DNA of 64,000 nt from NCBI GenBank assembly GCA_930367215.1, contig OV884060.1, positions 102,448,151-102,512,150 on the forward strand, read 5' to 3'. Positions 11,352-22,074 of this stretch are shown in pieces (within the stretch, counting starts at the first letter, position 1; each line of letters opens with the position of its first letter). The stretch is from Pollenia angustigena (taxonomy: Eukaryota; Arthropoda; Insecta; Diptera; Polleniidae). A program made the position numbers and the translations under genes. Below the pieces are notes generated by a model that made no database searches, had not been told where the DNA came from, and was given only the letters and a program-made list of their open reading frames with translations.

Positions 11352-11417
11352 TTTATACTGGAATATTTCCAGTCAAATAAAAGCGAAATGTCAACAAAAG
11401 AAATAAATATAAAAAAA

Positions 11418-12840
11418 CAGGGCTGCCAGATTTGACGAGTTATCGTCATCATGACGATTTTTTGTTCCGATTTTAACAAAGTGACGTTTTGATAATTTTT
11501 GCTAAAAAAGTGACGAAAGCAAAAACAAAATCAAAAATATTTTATAATTTTGTTGTTACTTTCTATATAAATTCATCTTGAATTTTTAAATTTCAAACAC
11601 TTCTATTTTGTGGCGTTGAAAATTGAAAAAAAAAATAATATGAATGTCTGTAGAAAGCAACAACAAATTTATAAAATATTTTTGATTTTGTTTTTGCTTT
11701 TAATGCAATTGTTGGCGTTACGTGTTACACTATAAGCCCCTTAGTCTTCGAAATAAGATAATTGTAAATATTTTTATATGTTTGTTTATTAGAAAAAAAG
11801 ATATCTTTTGAAACAAGGGTTAAATTTTTATATTTATCTCTTTTGTGAAAATTGTCCTCGAAATTGTTTGTCTCTTCCCTAAAAAATGTATCGGCAAAAG
11901 CAAAATTTCGAGGGAAAGTAATGGACCGACTTGGCTTATTTTGAACATTTAATACTTCTTATATACATATACAAAATATGATTGATATTTGATATTCTTT
12001 TCTTATATGTACACTGTTGTGCCAAAACCATTATTCCGGCAAGAAAGAAATTTGTTTGTCTCCCAGTAAAAACTTTTTCAAAATGGATAGCTTCTTTCAC
12101 TCGTTATTTAGTAGCTTTCTTGAATAAGAACTTCGATAACTACTTTTTTCTGAATGTATTTAGATAAAAAAATTACTTACTTTTGAATTTGTTCATTTTG
12201 GCACAACCCTTGTAAAATTCATTAGTTTTTCAGTAGAATTTTATGTAGTGCTTTTATGTGTTTCTGATTACTTAATATATTATTTTGTAGGCGAAGATTT
12301 TACTGGGTCTTTAACCCGTTTATTTATAAACCGATTTATTTAATTTTAACTACCAGGTATTCTACTAAGTCTTTTTCAGGTAAAAAAGAAAAAGATTATA
12401 GGAATAGGTAAATTAAAGATTTATATATCAGCCATTTGTAAACCGATTTAGTTAAATTTCAATAATATACTATTTCGGACTACATACGATATAAATATAA
12501 AACAACGTTGTCACTATCAATTCCATAAAAACCCAGAATATTTATAATACTGTTATCAAAGCTGATTTTTTAATTTTTCATTTTTATCGGATTAAAGAAA
12601 ATAAATAATTTTTTAAAAAATAATCCTCCAGCTTAACAAAATAAATATAAATTTAATGAAATTATTAAATACCCATGAACTTTAAGTATGTTTTTGTTTG
12701 ATTATTTTATAATAAAAGTCGAAACAAATTTGTTTAAAATTGATTTTAAATTGCACGATTTTTAAAACAAAAAAGACGATCTTTTTTATATTTTTCTCAG
12801 GAAATTGACGATTTTGACACAAATTTATCTGGCAGCACTG
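11418..12840. mobile_element. Old hAT-like element nested in E1
   Basis: The ends are CAGGGCTGCCAGAT on the left and, inverted, CAGTGCTGCCAGAT on the right. The same unit occurs in copy E2 at 44714-46149, so it was inside the E family before both copies moved. Flanking octamers are only roughly alike (A-rich), so the target duplication is eroded. The interior (about 12410-12530) includes a passage similar to the body of the 820-bp repeat at 59 kb (CAGCCATTTGTAAACCGATTT). No transposase frame is visible. Confidence 0.6.
11517..11702. repeat. ~50-bp inverted repeat (foldback) inside nested hAT-like element
   Basis: AAAGCAAAAACAAAATC followed by AAAAATATTTTATAA and TTGTTGTTACTTTCTA (11517-11568) is repeated inverted at about 11650-11702, separated by ~85 bp. 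The same pair is conserved in E2 (about 44818-45005). It may be the remnant of another small insertion. Confidence 0.65.
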
Positions 12841-13504
12841 ATTAAAACCAAAACAAGAAAAGGCTAAAATAAATTTAAAATAACAAAATATAACAATTGT
12901 TTTTTGTTTAATTTCATCATATAAATTATGCATTCACCATTCATATATTTTTTTATTTATTTAAAAAAAATAGTATATAAACATATTTTGAATTCAAAAT
13001 ATCTTTATTTTGTTTTTCTCGCCACCAATTTCAAATGTGACTTATTTTGACAGTTGTTGAAAGAAACTTTTCGCAAAATATTGTTATAGAAACACTTTTT
13101 CTCGCATTCTTCCAATAATTGCTGGAAAATTATTTAAATGACAGATAATTCTCGCAAAAAAAAGATACAGAAACACTTGTGTGAGAAAAACCATTTTTTG
13201 TTTCATTTCACACTATTTTTGTTGCAATTCCAAAGTTTCATGCGAAAAGTTTTACGATGTGAGAAATACAGAAACGGGCTACTGATGATAATATGATAAA
13301 TTTCTTAGCTTATTTATTTTATTTATTTCCATATTTATTACAATTAAAATTACAATAAATCTTAAAAAAAAAAACTAAGAGCACTAGCAACAATGGCTAT
13401 CGGCTTATTATTTATAAGGTAGGTGCATTCTTAAAGAAGTATAAAATTAAGATTAGGGATTAGAGATTTAAATTTGGTTATGCAAAGAAAGTTATCTTAA
13501 AAAT

Positions 13505-13735
13505 TCAAACCTTGTTAGTATTGTTGTTGGTTGGAGATTTCAATAAATCAACAATGTTAGAAGATTTGCAGATCGTTACTCGTAGGTTGAATAGGGCGGG
13601 GCAGTCGACAAATATGTGAGAGACCGTTAAATATGAGGAGCTACAGAAAGTGCACACTGGTTGAGCAGTTTTGTTCATCAGATGTTGGTGGGTAAGTCGT
13701 GTATGTGATAGACGTAGCCTTGTGAAGCATTTATT
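13505..13735 (-). pseudogene. LINE C-terminal zinc-knuckle tail
   Basis: In a frame one base off the RNase H frame, the minus strand reads RLSHTRLTHQHLM followed by CTFCSSSYLTVSHIFVDCP, a C-x2-C-x7-H-x4-C knuckle, and ends with a stop at 13505. The HTRLTH motif and a terminal CCHC-type knuckle are standard at the C-terminus of I, R1 and jockey-type LINEs with RNase H. A single indel near 13735 separates it from the upstream domain. Confidence 0.8.
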
Positions 13736-14421
13736 CTGTAGGCAATTTGTTGAAGTTGGGAGAAATATTGGCTGTTTTTAGGATTGATGATTTTGTATGA
13801 ATGAATGTATTTATTCCATTTACATTCTAAGGAAAAGTTTAATTTTGTAGAAGCACATCTGTTTATGAATTGTTTGCATTTTGGTATAAATAAGAATGTG
13901 GGTTGCAGGTATACTGACTTTGCAGCTTGGTCGGCTGCCTCATTGCCGGTGATACCGATGTGACTTGGAATCCATAAAAGCTTAATCTTATTTTTCATTT
14001 TTATTACTTGTTGTTGTATGGAAATAATTAATTCAATTCTATTACTTTGATTTAAAGCAGCATCAAATACCGAACGGCTATCTGTGCAGATAATATATTT
14101 TCTGTTTGCCTTTTCGCCTTTCTTGAGGGCTTCAATTATTCCAAATGCTACTTGGGGTAATATTCCCATTTGTTGCGTACTTCCAGCTTCATCAGTAATG
14201 GCAAACCCTACATGTTCAGAAGTCTTTGATCCGTCTGTGAAGATGAAGTGCCAGTCATTCTTACTGTATTCGCTGAACGTTTCATAGAATAAAGTTCTAA
14301 AGACTTTAGGAGATGTATTATTTTTGTTGAAGCTTTGGAGGTTTTTTAAGAAATTGCTTGATTCTAACAACCACGGAGGATGTAATTCCAACGGTGGAGT
14401 GTAATCATTTATGTTGTACTT
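13678..14421 (-). pseudogene. LINE RNase H domain
   Basis: This is in the same frame as the RT core, directly after the single in-frame TAA at 14422, so it belongs to the same polyprotein. The RNase H motifs are complete: FTDGSK (about 14224-14242), FGIIEALK, ICTDSRSV and WIPSHIGITGNEAADQAA, giving the D-E-D-D set plus the histidine. In the I clade this domain degrades RNA in the RNA-DNA hybrid. The frame ends at 13678, after a frameshift near 13735 has already moved the reading away from the tail motif. Confidence 0.88.
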
Positions 14422-15815
14422 TTAAGCAGTTTTAATAATGTTGCATATGGCTGATGGGTACTTAAGCGCTCTTTTTCTCTTTTTTAACATGTTAATATGT
14501 TTGTGGAGAAGTGATGAGTTGGGGCAACTTATTTTGTGCAGTTGACGATGAAGGAGTCTTTTTGCGTGAACTTGAAGGGGTTCAAAGCCACCTTCTGCTT
14601 GCAGGTTTTTGATCGGCGTCGTGCGAAATGCCCTCAGACTGGTTCTAATGGCAGTGTTAAGAATATTTTCCACGGTTTTTAAAGCTGTCTTAGAAGTTTT
14701 ATTGTATATCACTAAACCATAATCAATTTTAGACAATATAACGGAGTTAACTAATCTTAGCAGACTGTTTGTATGCATTTGGCTCTTAGTTGAAGATAAA
14801 TACTTAATAATGTTTAATCTACTTGTTAAATCTCTTTTTAGATAATTACAATGATACTTAAAGCTATATTTACTGTCAATATTAAGTCCTAAAATTGTAC
14901 AATGGTTAACATTTTTAATAGATAAGTTTCTAAAGGTTATATTGATTTCATTACAGTTTCGTTTTTTACAGACGTGCAAATGATTTGTCTTTTCAAACGA
15001 AACTTCCGCAACCGAAGTTGTCGACCATTTGGCAATTTTTAACAAAATTTCCTGAAATACTTGTTCGATTTTGTAATTTTCCTTTTCCTTGGCTATAACA
15101 TAGAGATCGTCGGCATAAATGCAGTGGTCAACTCTATTATCCATGTTAATGAGACGGCTTAAGTCGTCGAAGGCAATTATGAAAAGAGTTACCGATAACG
15201 GCGATCCTTGGGGAATGCCGTTATACAGAGGGAAAACATTTGAAAAAGTATCATTTACGCGAACAGAAAATTTTCTCTTGGTGAGGAAAGATTTGACAAT
15301 ATTAAACATTTTTGGTCCAATTGACCATTTAGTCAGTTTTTGAAGTACGACGTGGATTCCTATTCTGTCGAAAGCTTTAATAAAATCAATAGATAGCACC
15401 GATGTATGTTTTTTGGCTGACCGATTGACCAGATTGGAAGCCATTTTGATTACGTGACAGCAGCTTGTGTTTTTTTATAAACCACATTAGACGCCTAGAT
15501 ATGATTTTTTCAAGCAGTTTAGCAATACATGGGAGTAGAGAGATAGGTCGATATGAATCTATGTTGTCCATTGGTTTGTTCCCTTTGAGAATAGTTATCA
15601 CTGAAGCTGTTTTAAAAAATTGGGTAATTATCCCCGAATCATATATTTTGTTACACACGTCTAAAATAAGGTGTTTGAAGAATATCGGTACCATTTTAAT
15701 CATAGGATAGGATATTTTATCCAGTCCTGGGGTTTTTCCTTTGGAAGTTCTTAGGCAGTGTGATAATTCATGAATTGTTAAAGGTGACTCTATGTATATG
15801 CGTAGAACGAGAGGG
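14422..15815 (-). pseudogene. LINE reverse transcriptase, frameshifted
   Basis: The fingers begin near 15815 in the frame that gives KGKTPGLDKISYPMIK. Next come KTASVITILKG and SYRPISLLPCIAKLLEKII (15703-15386), then QNGFQSGQS. A frame change near 15420-15440, probably with loss of about 20 residues, leads to the palm: LSIDFIKAFDRIG (motif A), GIPQGSPLSVTLF (motif B) and CIYADDLYVIAK (motif C, YADD at 15106-15117). The frame then runs without a break through the thumb to an in-frame TAA at 14422. All three palm motifs keep their catalytic aspartates. The family copies LINE RNA into DNA at the target site. Confidence 0.9.
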
Positions 15816-16945
15816 GCATAATGTTACAGCTAAAGAACATAGTGTTTGTGCTTTTTCAGAATTAAACAAATTTGAAAAATTGGAGTCTTTAGATTTGTCT
15901 GACCAATGTTTGGCAATAGTTTCAGACATTTCGTTGGCTGCCGTTATATTGTAATTATTAAAAGAAATACATGAAATCGTCTGGGGAATATAGTTACCCG
16001 TTAGTTTCCTTATATTTTGCCACAGCGTTGCTGAGGATGCTGTTGGGTTAAGGTTGTTCGTGAACTCTTTAAAAGAATTTAATTTTGCTAACTTTTTTGA
16101 CCGATTAAAAATAGCATTGTTTTTCTTATAAGTCACTAGGTTATCGGTAGACATATTACGACGGAATGCTCTCCAAGATTCCTGTTTTTTATTTCTAAGC
16201 AGTTGGAGGTCATGGGACCACCAAGGGACAGTTTTGGTTTTTTTCCTATTAGATGATATAGGAATATTTTCGTTTGCGGAAAGTTTAATTATTCTCCTTA
16301 TGGAAGCTGCCTCTCTGTTGACGTTAGGGGAAGTACTAAATTTTTTTTCAAATTTGAAAATTTTCTGTTGATAAATGTCCCAATTGGCCTTATTGGTATT
16401 AAATTTTGACACTTTTGACTGAAGGTGTTGTGAGTTGGTGTGAAGTAGAGTCATAATGGGATAATGGTCACTATTGTGAAGATCGCTTATAATTTGCCAT
16501 TTACACATCGGGGCCATAGAAAGAGAAGAAATAGTAAGATATATATGTGAAAAAGTATTATGGGCGCTAAAATGAGTTTGGGAACCATCATTGAGAACGG
16601 AAAGATTTGAAGTTAATAAAAAATTTTCAAGCGCTTTACCCTTACTGTTCGAGCTAAGAGACCCCGTATAGGGCTCCAAGCATTAAAGTCACCAGTTATA
16701 ATAACTGGTGAATTTATGTTCCCAATAGTGTTAGTTTATTCAGATATTGGCAAGGGGTCAGTTGGAGGGGAATAAAAAGAAAAAATTGTAAAAGTTATAC
16801 TGGTTTTTGTTTGTAGTCCAACTAAGTTAAGAGTTGGATTGGTGCCTATTTTATTATGGGGTATGGTTTTCCTTATGAGTACGGCAGTACCCTGTTTGGA
16901 AGTTGAAAAAACATCCAAGAGTTTTTCATTTGGATAGGTACTCAT
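15780..16945 (-). pseudogene. LINE endonuclease domain (EEP family), broken
   Basis: The readable part begins about 90 residues into a normal endonuclease domain (GTAVLIRKTIPHNK, then FTIFSFYSPPTDP). An in-frame stop lies at 16736. The frame then reaches the conserved GDFNAWSP motif (about 16675-16700), shifts, and continues as 16679-15768 with a SDHYPI motif that supplies the catalytic histidine region. The following ~200 residues (a W-W-S-H-D-x-L motif near 16215) are the linker between endonuclease and RT in this type of LINE. In a live element the domain nicks the target DNA to prime reverse transcription. The missing N-terminus removes the first catalytic residues. Confidence 0.8.
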
Positions 16946-17051
16946 ATGTTGTAAATATGTAACTATCTTTCGATCTTTATATATTAAATTATATATTAAA
17001 CTGCATGGTCAGTGTATTTTATATCAATCGGTTAGAATGGTTGGATTTTAC

Positions 17052-17304
17052 ATATATCTCATTTGCTGCAAGACCGGCATAACTCAAAAAATGAAATTTT
17101 GGAGCTGGAGATGCAGAATTGTTCGCTTTGTTTTTCTTTATATTGTGTATTAAATTCATCTTTATATCTTTTATACTTTCCCAGTTTGAAGAGAATGTGT
17201 CTTATTATTTTCTAGGTAGTTAGAGCAAATCAAAAACTTTAAATGCGTTTATCTCGAAATGTATTTTTTTGAGTAATGCCGGTCTTGCAGCAAATGAGCG
17301 ATAT
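17052..17304. mobile_element. ~250-bp MITE
   Basis: CTCATTTGCTGCAAGACCGG (from 17058) is repeated inverted at 17279-17298, and the match extends inward through CATAACTCAAAAAA with one mismatch, giving arms of about 35 bp. The centre is AT-rich and non-coding. The target duplication is unclear (TAT or ATA on each side). Confidence 0.8.
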
Positions 17305-17779
17305 GTACATACGTGCATACGACATAAGTTAAAAATTTCATAAGCAAAACAATTTAACTGTCGTTTAAATTTAATATTTTTACGAGTTAAATGTCAAATT
17401 TAAATAATTAAATAAAAAGTAATTGACTATGTACGCATCAGGGTGTATTCAAACAGGCAGAGAGAGCTTTACTGAGAGACTTATGCTGGCTGTAAATTGT
17501 TTTTATGGAGTTTGATGCGAAAAGTGGTTTGATAAGAAAACAAAAATGTTTGAAATTAATTCATTACTTATTGAATTTCTAAGTACAGAACTAACTACTC
17601 ATAAAACTGTCTTTTCCCAACTTTTTGCATCGTGCTGATGGAGGACCAACAATAACAACCTTAATGTTAATTCCGATCTTTCGGCATCATATACAAAGGT
17701 GTTGGTTGTTTTGCAAAGAATTTCTTTTCAGTAGCTTTGCGGTTAAATCAGTTACTTGAAATCAAATAATAAAACTTCA
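17305..17779. other. No gene seen; possible flank of mariner-like relic
   Basis: AT-rich sequence. The 17590-17760 part lies just 3' of the mariner-like relic (minus strand) and may belong to its C-terminal or UTR part, but no motif can be read there. Confidence 0.4.
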
Positions 17780-18280
17780 AACAAAATACACAACAAATTC
17801 AATGGAATGACCGAATGTTCGGCTGTATGAGCTCACAAAGTTCATTGCATTTAATGCTAAAAATAGTTTTTGTCGCAACAAAGTCATTATTTAACGCGCT
17901 TTATAGCATGCTGTTCCGTCGTGTCTGTACCATTTCTCCTCCAAATGATTTGCATAACATGAGGGATAAAAAATTACTAATCATTTGCCTAAAGCGTTCA
18001 CCTTTCACGGTTATGTTAGCACCGGTTTCAGATTTAAAGACAAATAGGCCGCATGACATGTAAACCGCACCAAATAGTGTTTTTTATGCAATGGAGCCTT
18101 AAGACTCTCCCCAAAAACGATATTTTAGCTTGTTTACATGCCCATTCAGCCAGAACTGAGCCTCATCGCTGAAGATGATTTGACAACACAAGTGCTTTAC
18201 TGTTTTGGCGAATAGAGTGCGAACTTTGAAAATAAATTCCACGTTGTTCTGGTGGAAGTCTTTGCATGGTGATTTTCCAA
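17780..18280 (-). pseudogene. Mariner/IS630-like transposase relic
   Basis: Three recognisable pieces follow each other on the minus strand. The first is an N-terminal RLPPEQRG segment (about 18270-18245), as at the start of helix-turn-helix domains in this group. The second is IFSDEAQFWLNGHVNK (about 18183-18135), the block with the first catalytic aspartate. The third is WYRHDGTACYKAR (about 17935-17898), equivalent to the WFQQDGATCHTA block with the second aspartate. The spacing between the first two is much too short, so most of the N-terminal half is deleted. Frames change at least twice. The third acidic motif could not be found. It is a dead DDD/E transposase of the Tc1/mariner/IS630 superfamily. 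Confidence 0.75.
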
Positions 18281-18311
18281 ACAACACTAAACAAACGTGA
18301 AACACAAACAT

Positions 18312-19030
18312 TTCATTAGTTTATTTCACAGTTATCCCTATCGGAAGTTCTATACGTGTAAGAAAACACGTTTTATATATGCAGCATACTACAGTATCCT
18401 AGGGTTGCTCTTTAATATATCAAAGTTAATAATAGACCATAGATTCAATTATTATTTTTGGTATTTAATTACAGTAAAATTTTTTAATATTAATACATTT
18501 TATAACATAAAAAACAAAAAGCTTATTAAGTTGAACTTAATCGTTTTTTTATAGAACTCCTCATTTATGTATTTGCTTGCTTATGTAAGCGTAGAGTTAT
18601 AATTACTTAAAGTAAAAATAAACAACTCGATAAAACTGTGCGACCGGAAATCACCATTTCCAACATCATCGAAGCCATTAAAGCAAATGACGGTAATAAA
18701 TAATAATTTATTTTACCCTCGAGGCACACAAATCTGTTAAATAAACTAAACAAACAATCAGCCGAAAAGCATTTAACCACCTGAAAACATTTAATATAAA
18801 CAAACCCCATTAACTCCACCAAACACAAGCACACATACATATTTAATCGCAATCCTTTTGAAGCTCACATACACAAACACATAAACATTTATAGTCACAG
18901 CAACTTGTATAGCCAGATTTTTTTGTGCGGGCGTTCCATTAAGAATCTATAAAAAAAATATCCATATGCATACATATGTACAATGTACATGTACATTAGA
19001 GCGTACTACCTTACAAGAAAAAAATTGTGC
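18312..19030. other. AT-rich stretch, no gene seen
   Basis: The stretch contains a CA-rich patch (18770-18900) and a short palindromic microsatellite CATATGCATACATATGTACA at 18962-18981. I see no coding or element structure. Confidence 0.5.
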
Positions 19031-19033
19031 CGT

Positions 19034-19892
19034 ACACCCTCTAATATGAAGTATTTTTGCAAGGCGGTTTCAAAAAAAAGAATTTATTTTTGTTGCCGAA
19101 CGTAGAGGTCTCCTTTTTACATTTTTCGTTAAATCTTAAAATATTATATATCAATGATTTTGTCAATGTTTTGCCATTAGGGGCCATTGATATTAAGTAT
19201 ATCGTTCTAGTAATTATCCACCAGATATGTGTTCGTACCACTCCAATGACAGAAAATTAAAGCTCACACGAAACCATTACACTTTTGCTAAGGAAGTAAT
19301 TCGATAATTGCAGCAGAAACATTTTTAAATTATAAAATTAAAGCTCGAAAAAAAAAACATTATAGTTTTGCTGAGAAGGATGCCTATAATTCGTGCAGAA
19401 AAGTCGGCAACCTGTCCTTTTATCAGAGGCGGTTCAAGTCAAAAATGATTAAAATCTGTCCACAACTTTTGATTTTATTTACAAAAGATGAATAATTTGA
19501 ATTGAAATTAAGAATTTCATAATGTGGTGATAAAGGGCAAGCATCTTTTGAGAAAATATTGAGGACTGAAAACTAATTGAGGTCGGTCATACATTTAATC
19601 CCCCTAGGACCGACTGCAGGGCAGTTATGGGACTTTTTCTTCAATATATTTCTAGTATATGTTGATATGGAAGATAGCGGGTTGGTATGTTAGAAACAAA
19701 TGATATCCTACACACTGAAGGGGCCAAGTTTTAGAATTCTATTACACCGCCATATTTGTATGGTTGAATTTCTTAAACTTTGCAGCTTCTAGACGGGTCA
19801 AACATATGACCAACCCCAATTTATTTTACATTTTCGTCATTTGTTGCTATTTTTGAAATCTCCTTGCAAAAATACTTTATATTAGAAGGTGT
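19034..19892. mobile_element. Possible DNA element with ~43-bp inverted ends
   Basis: ACACCCTCTAATATGAAGTA, then TTTTTGCAAGG and a TTTCAAAAA run (19034-19076), is matched inverted at about 19848-19892 with roughly seven differences. This gives an ~860-bp unit with diverged terminal inverted repeats. Inside, at 19259 and 19341, are two diverged direct repeats (TTTTGCTRAGRAGG and related). Also inside is a segment shared with 38310-38400. No coding frame. Confidence 0.5.
19585..19660. repeat. Repeat segment shared with 38.3 kb
   Basis: TCGGTCATACATTTAATCC, a CTAG-containing spacer, GCAGGGCAGTTATGGGAC and TTTTTCTTCAATATATTTC match 38313-38392 closely in the same orientation. Nearby, GCCATATTTGTATGG is also shared (19752 and 38232), but in a different order relative to the core, so the two copies are rearranged. 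Confidence 0.7.
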
Positions 19893-20126
19893 TCGGGGAA
19901 ACTTTTTTTATGAGGTATGGGTCTAATGTTTATATGTACAAATACTTATAAATAAATATTTTTTTTTCTGAAATAACGGTTTTATTTGTATTAACTAAAA
20001 GCGAATAACCATAAAGCCCGTTTAACCCTTTTCCACAAGTCTTAAGACTTTTGCTCTCATTAATTCTAGTGATTTTTTTCTTATTCTAATCCCGTGAAGT
20101 TCTACTGGCTGCAGGAGACCAGATTC

Positions 20127-20192
20127 TATGGCGGGGATCGAACCACCAACGCGGTCACGGATAGCCTGGCACACTAGCCTACGGGGCATGCT
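20127..20192 (-). mobile_element. tRNA-derived sequence (SINE-like)
   Basis: On the minus strand, GTAGGCTAGTGTG (20170-20182) resembles an A box and GGTTCGATCC (20135-20144) is a good B box, about 30 nt apart as in a tRNA. Flanking CCCCG and CGGGG-type sequences could pair as the outer stem. Downstream on the minus strand there is non-tRNA sequence before AT-rich DNA, as expected of a SINE head or a decayed tRNA copy. A functional tRNA is unlikely because the arms do not pair cleanly. Confidence 0.5.
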
Positions 20193-20199
20193 GGTCTGA

Positions 20200-20990
20200 T
20201 TGGCAAAATATCAAATAAAAAGAAGAAAACTATTTGTACAATTTAAACAGCTGCTAAATATAAAAAATTATATTTTTATTTTTGTAGCGCTTTAATTTTT
20301 GGCGTTATATCAAACGATATTATAAAATAGATAAAAGTGAGAAGTAACAACATAAAATGTATTATTTCTTCAATATTTAATAATTTTCTTTTCGATGCTT
20401 GTGGCAAATTGTTCAGCAACTAATTTTATATTTTCATCAAGGGTGGGACATTTGATTTCAATGTACTTCTTTTTATACATTTAATTTTTCGTCTGTGAAG
20501 CGTATTTAATTAGTTTTTGCAACTACTTTGGGTGATTTATTTTAAGTTTTAAAAAAAGTACTTGTAATTTCATATACATTTTTATCATTGTGCATTTTTT
20601 TTTATTTGAAAGAATTAGCTAGTAAAAATTAATGAATAATATTTAAGTTTTCCATCCCTGATTTTCTTTGTGTGCTTTTCTGATGATACAACTGTGATAA
20701 AATTAGAGCCATACGACTGTTTAATTTCTTTACTTATTTTTTATTTTTGCGTTATTATATATTTTTTAATTTATAAGAGATTTTTATTAGTATTTAGTGT
20801 TAAAGGGACATATAAAAGTCGGTCAAGCCCTACCATGTGATAACATATACATACTACTTAAAGATGATTGGTGTTGTTATGGCGTATGTTTTTTTAAAAC
20901 TGATTCATACAAAATTTTGAAAAATTGAATTTTTTTGCTGCAGCCATGGGTCTTAAATTATGTACCGACAATAACACTTTTAACTGTAAA
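20200..20990. other. AT-rich stretch, no gene seen
   Basis: I found no inverted ends, motifs or significant open frame in this stretch. Confidence 0.5.
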
Positions 20991-20997
20991 TAAATAA

Positions 20998-21400
20998 ACT
21001 GTGTCGTTTATGGGTTGGTTGGTTGGTTAACGTGGTAGCACCCACGGAACTAGTCGTGCTAGTGGAGTCGACAGTGACTCCGTTTTGACACCACACAACT
21101 CGTCAAGAGTTGGAACCCCCTATCAAACTTGACCCAGAGGCAATACTGAGGTTGCTAAAGCCAGCCTGTTGCATTGAGATATTTCAGCAAGTTGCTGAGT
21201 TTCAAACGCGATATTTTAGAGAGTCCTTCCCAATTCCCAAATAATCCATGTCGTGTAGAATTAAACGGTGGGCAATCACAAAGAAGATAAAATAGTGTTT
21301 CCTCAGTTCCAGGTTCCCTGCAGCTGCGGCAGCATTCATTAAAAGGGAGGCCGAGTCTCATAGCGTGCTTACTGATCGTCCAATGACAAGAAAGTAAGTC
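20998..21400 (-). pseudogene. 3' end of an R1/LOA- or jockey-like LINE
   Basis: A 68-codon frame (21361-21155) reads FNECCRSCREPGTEETLFYL followed by LCDCPPFNSTRHGLFG. This is the C-terminal zinc knuckle found after the RT in many non-LTR elements (C-x2-C, then ET-x2-H-LL-C-x-CP); the usual histidine is a tyrosine here. The frame then stops, and the minus strand continues into a moderately GC-rich 3' UTR ending in a run of CCAA repeats near 21010-21030. The RT itself is absent, so this is a heavily 5'-truncated insertion, which is common for LINEs. The exact clade cannot be fixed. Confidence 0.75.
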
Positions 21401-21599
21401 GTGTATGGGTGTTATTTATATTTTCTTTTCTTTAGACATTTTTAAGGTTTTGTTTAGGTTTACATTATTAGGGCATTGCAAACTAACTTTTTTTTTGTTT
21501 CCCCCTAAAGTATTAAATGAATATATGAAAGTATTTTCTAATTTGGCCTTTTTTTCATTCAACGTTGTAAATTTTTTATAAACAAAAGCACCAAAGTGC

Positions 21600-21735
21600 T
21601 GGCAGCCGAAACAAATTTCGGTATCGGTATTAATACCGCTATTAAGCTAATTGGTTTTGCGGTATCAAAACAAGCTTAAACTATGTATTTGTTATTTCGG
21701 TATCGACAGATATACCGGTATTAAATTTAAAAAAA
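21600..21735. repeat. Possible hAT terminus with palindromic CGGTAT motifs
   Basis: Dense CGGTATCGGTATTAATACCG and CGGTATCG/ATACCGGTA motifs resemble the subterminal repeat clusters of hAT elements. I could not pair an opposite end before the repeat that starts at 22075. Confidence 0.4.
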
Positions 21736-22074
21736 AAAATAAATTTTAAAATTTTCAAAAAACCATAACAACTTATCATTGCATTTTCGTGTGGGATAAA
21801 TTTTTTAACCTCAAAAGTTACGAAAACACCCTAAAATTTTCCTTTTATAAAAATATGCCGTTTCAAAATCAATAAAGATGGTTTTGGTAAACAACCATTG
21901 TATAATCGTTTATGATCGTACATATTTATATAAATTGTTTTTATTGTGATTTCGGAATTTTTAATGGATGTGTTCTTATCAAATGTTTTTCCTGGATATC
22001 ATTTATATGGGGGATTGTTGAAATCATCGACCGATTGAAATAGATTCGTTCCGTGTACCAAATTTTAGAAATTG

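Larger units (their letters stand above)
11061..13281. mobile_element. Inverted-repeat DNA transposon with CTG duplication, copy E1
   Basis: The ends form a ~45-bp terminal inverted repeat: TAGC, two variable bases, GTTTCTGTATTTCTC, then a CATCGTAAAA block. Identical trinucleotides CTG flank it (11058-11060 and 13282-13284). The second copy (43980-46595) has the same ends flanked by CAG, which supports a 3-bp CWG duplication. Three-base duplications, including CWG, are known in PIF/Harbinger-type elements, but no transposase is present, so the class is an inference. Subterminal AGAAACACTT motifs recur near both ends. It contains an older hAT-like element (11418-12840) and a young palindromic element (11198-11351). 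No coding capacity. Confidence 0.85.
13300..16985 (-). mobile_element. I-clade-like LINE, 5'-truncated and frameshifted
   Basis: The minus strand carries, in order, an apurinic-type endonuclease, a reverse transcriptase, an RNase H domain and a C-terminal zinc-knuckle tail, followed by a 3' UTR ending in an A/T-rich AATAAATAAAATAAATAAG stretch near 13300-13330. An RNase H domain after the RT is typical of the I clade and its relatives. The start of the endonuclease and all of ORF1 are missing, so it is 5'-truncated near 16985. Several frame changes and two in-frame stops make it non-functional. It sits only tens of bases from the right end of E1. I did not find convincing target duplications. 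Confidence 0.85.

Noticed and set aside
11982..12167. Small frame conserved between E1 and E2 (also 45286-45525)
   Set aside because: Conservation is explained by the copies being near-identical DNA; the reading frame lengths differ through indels and no domain is visible.
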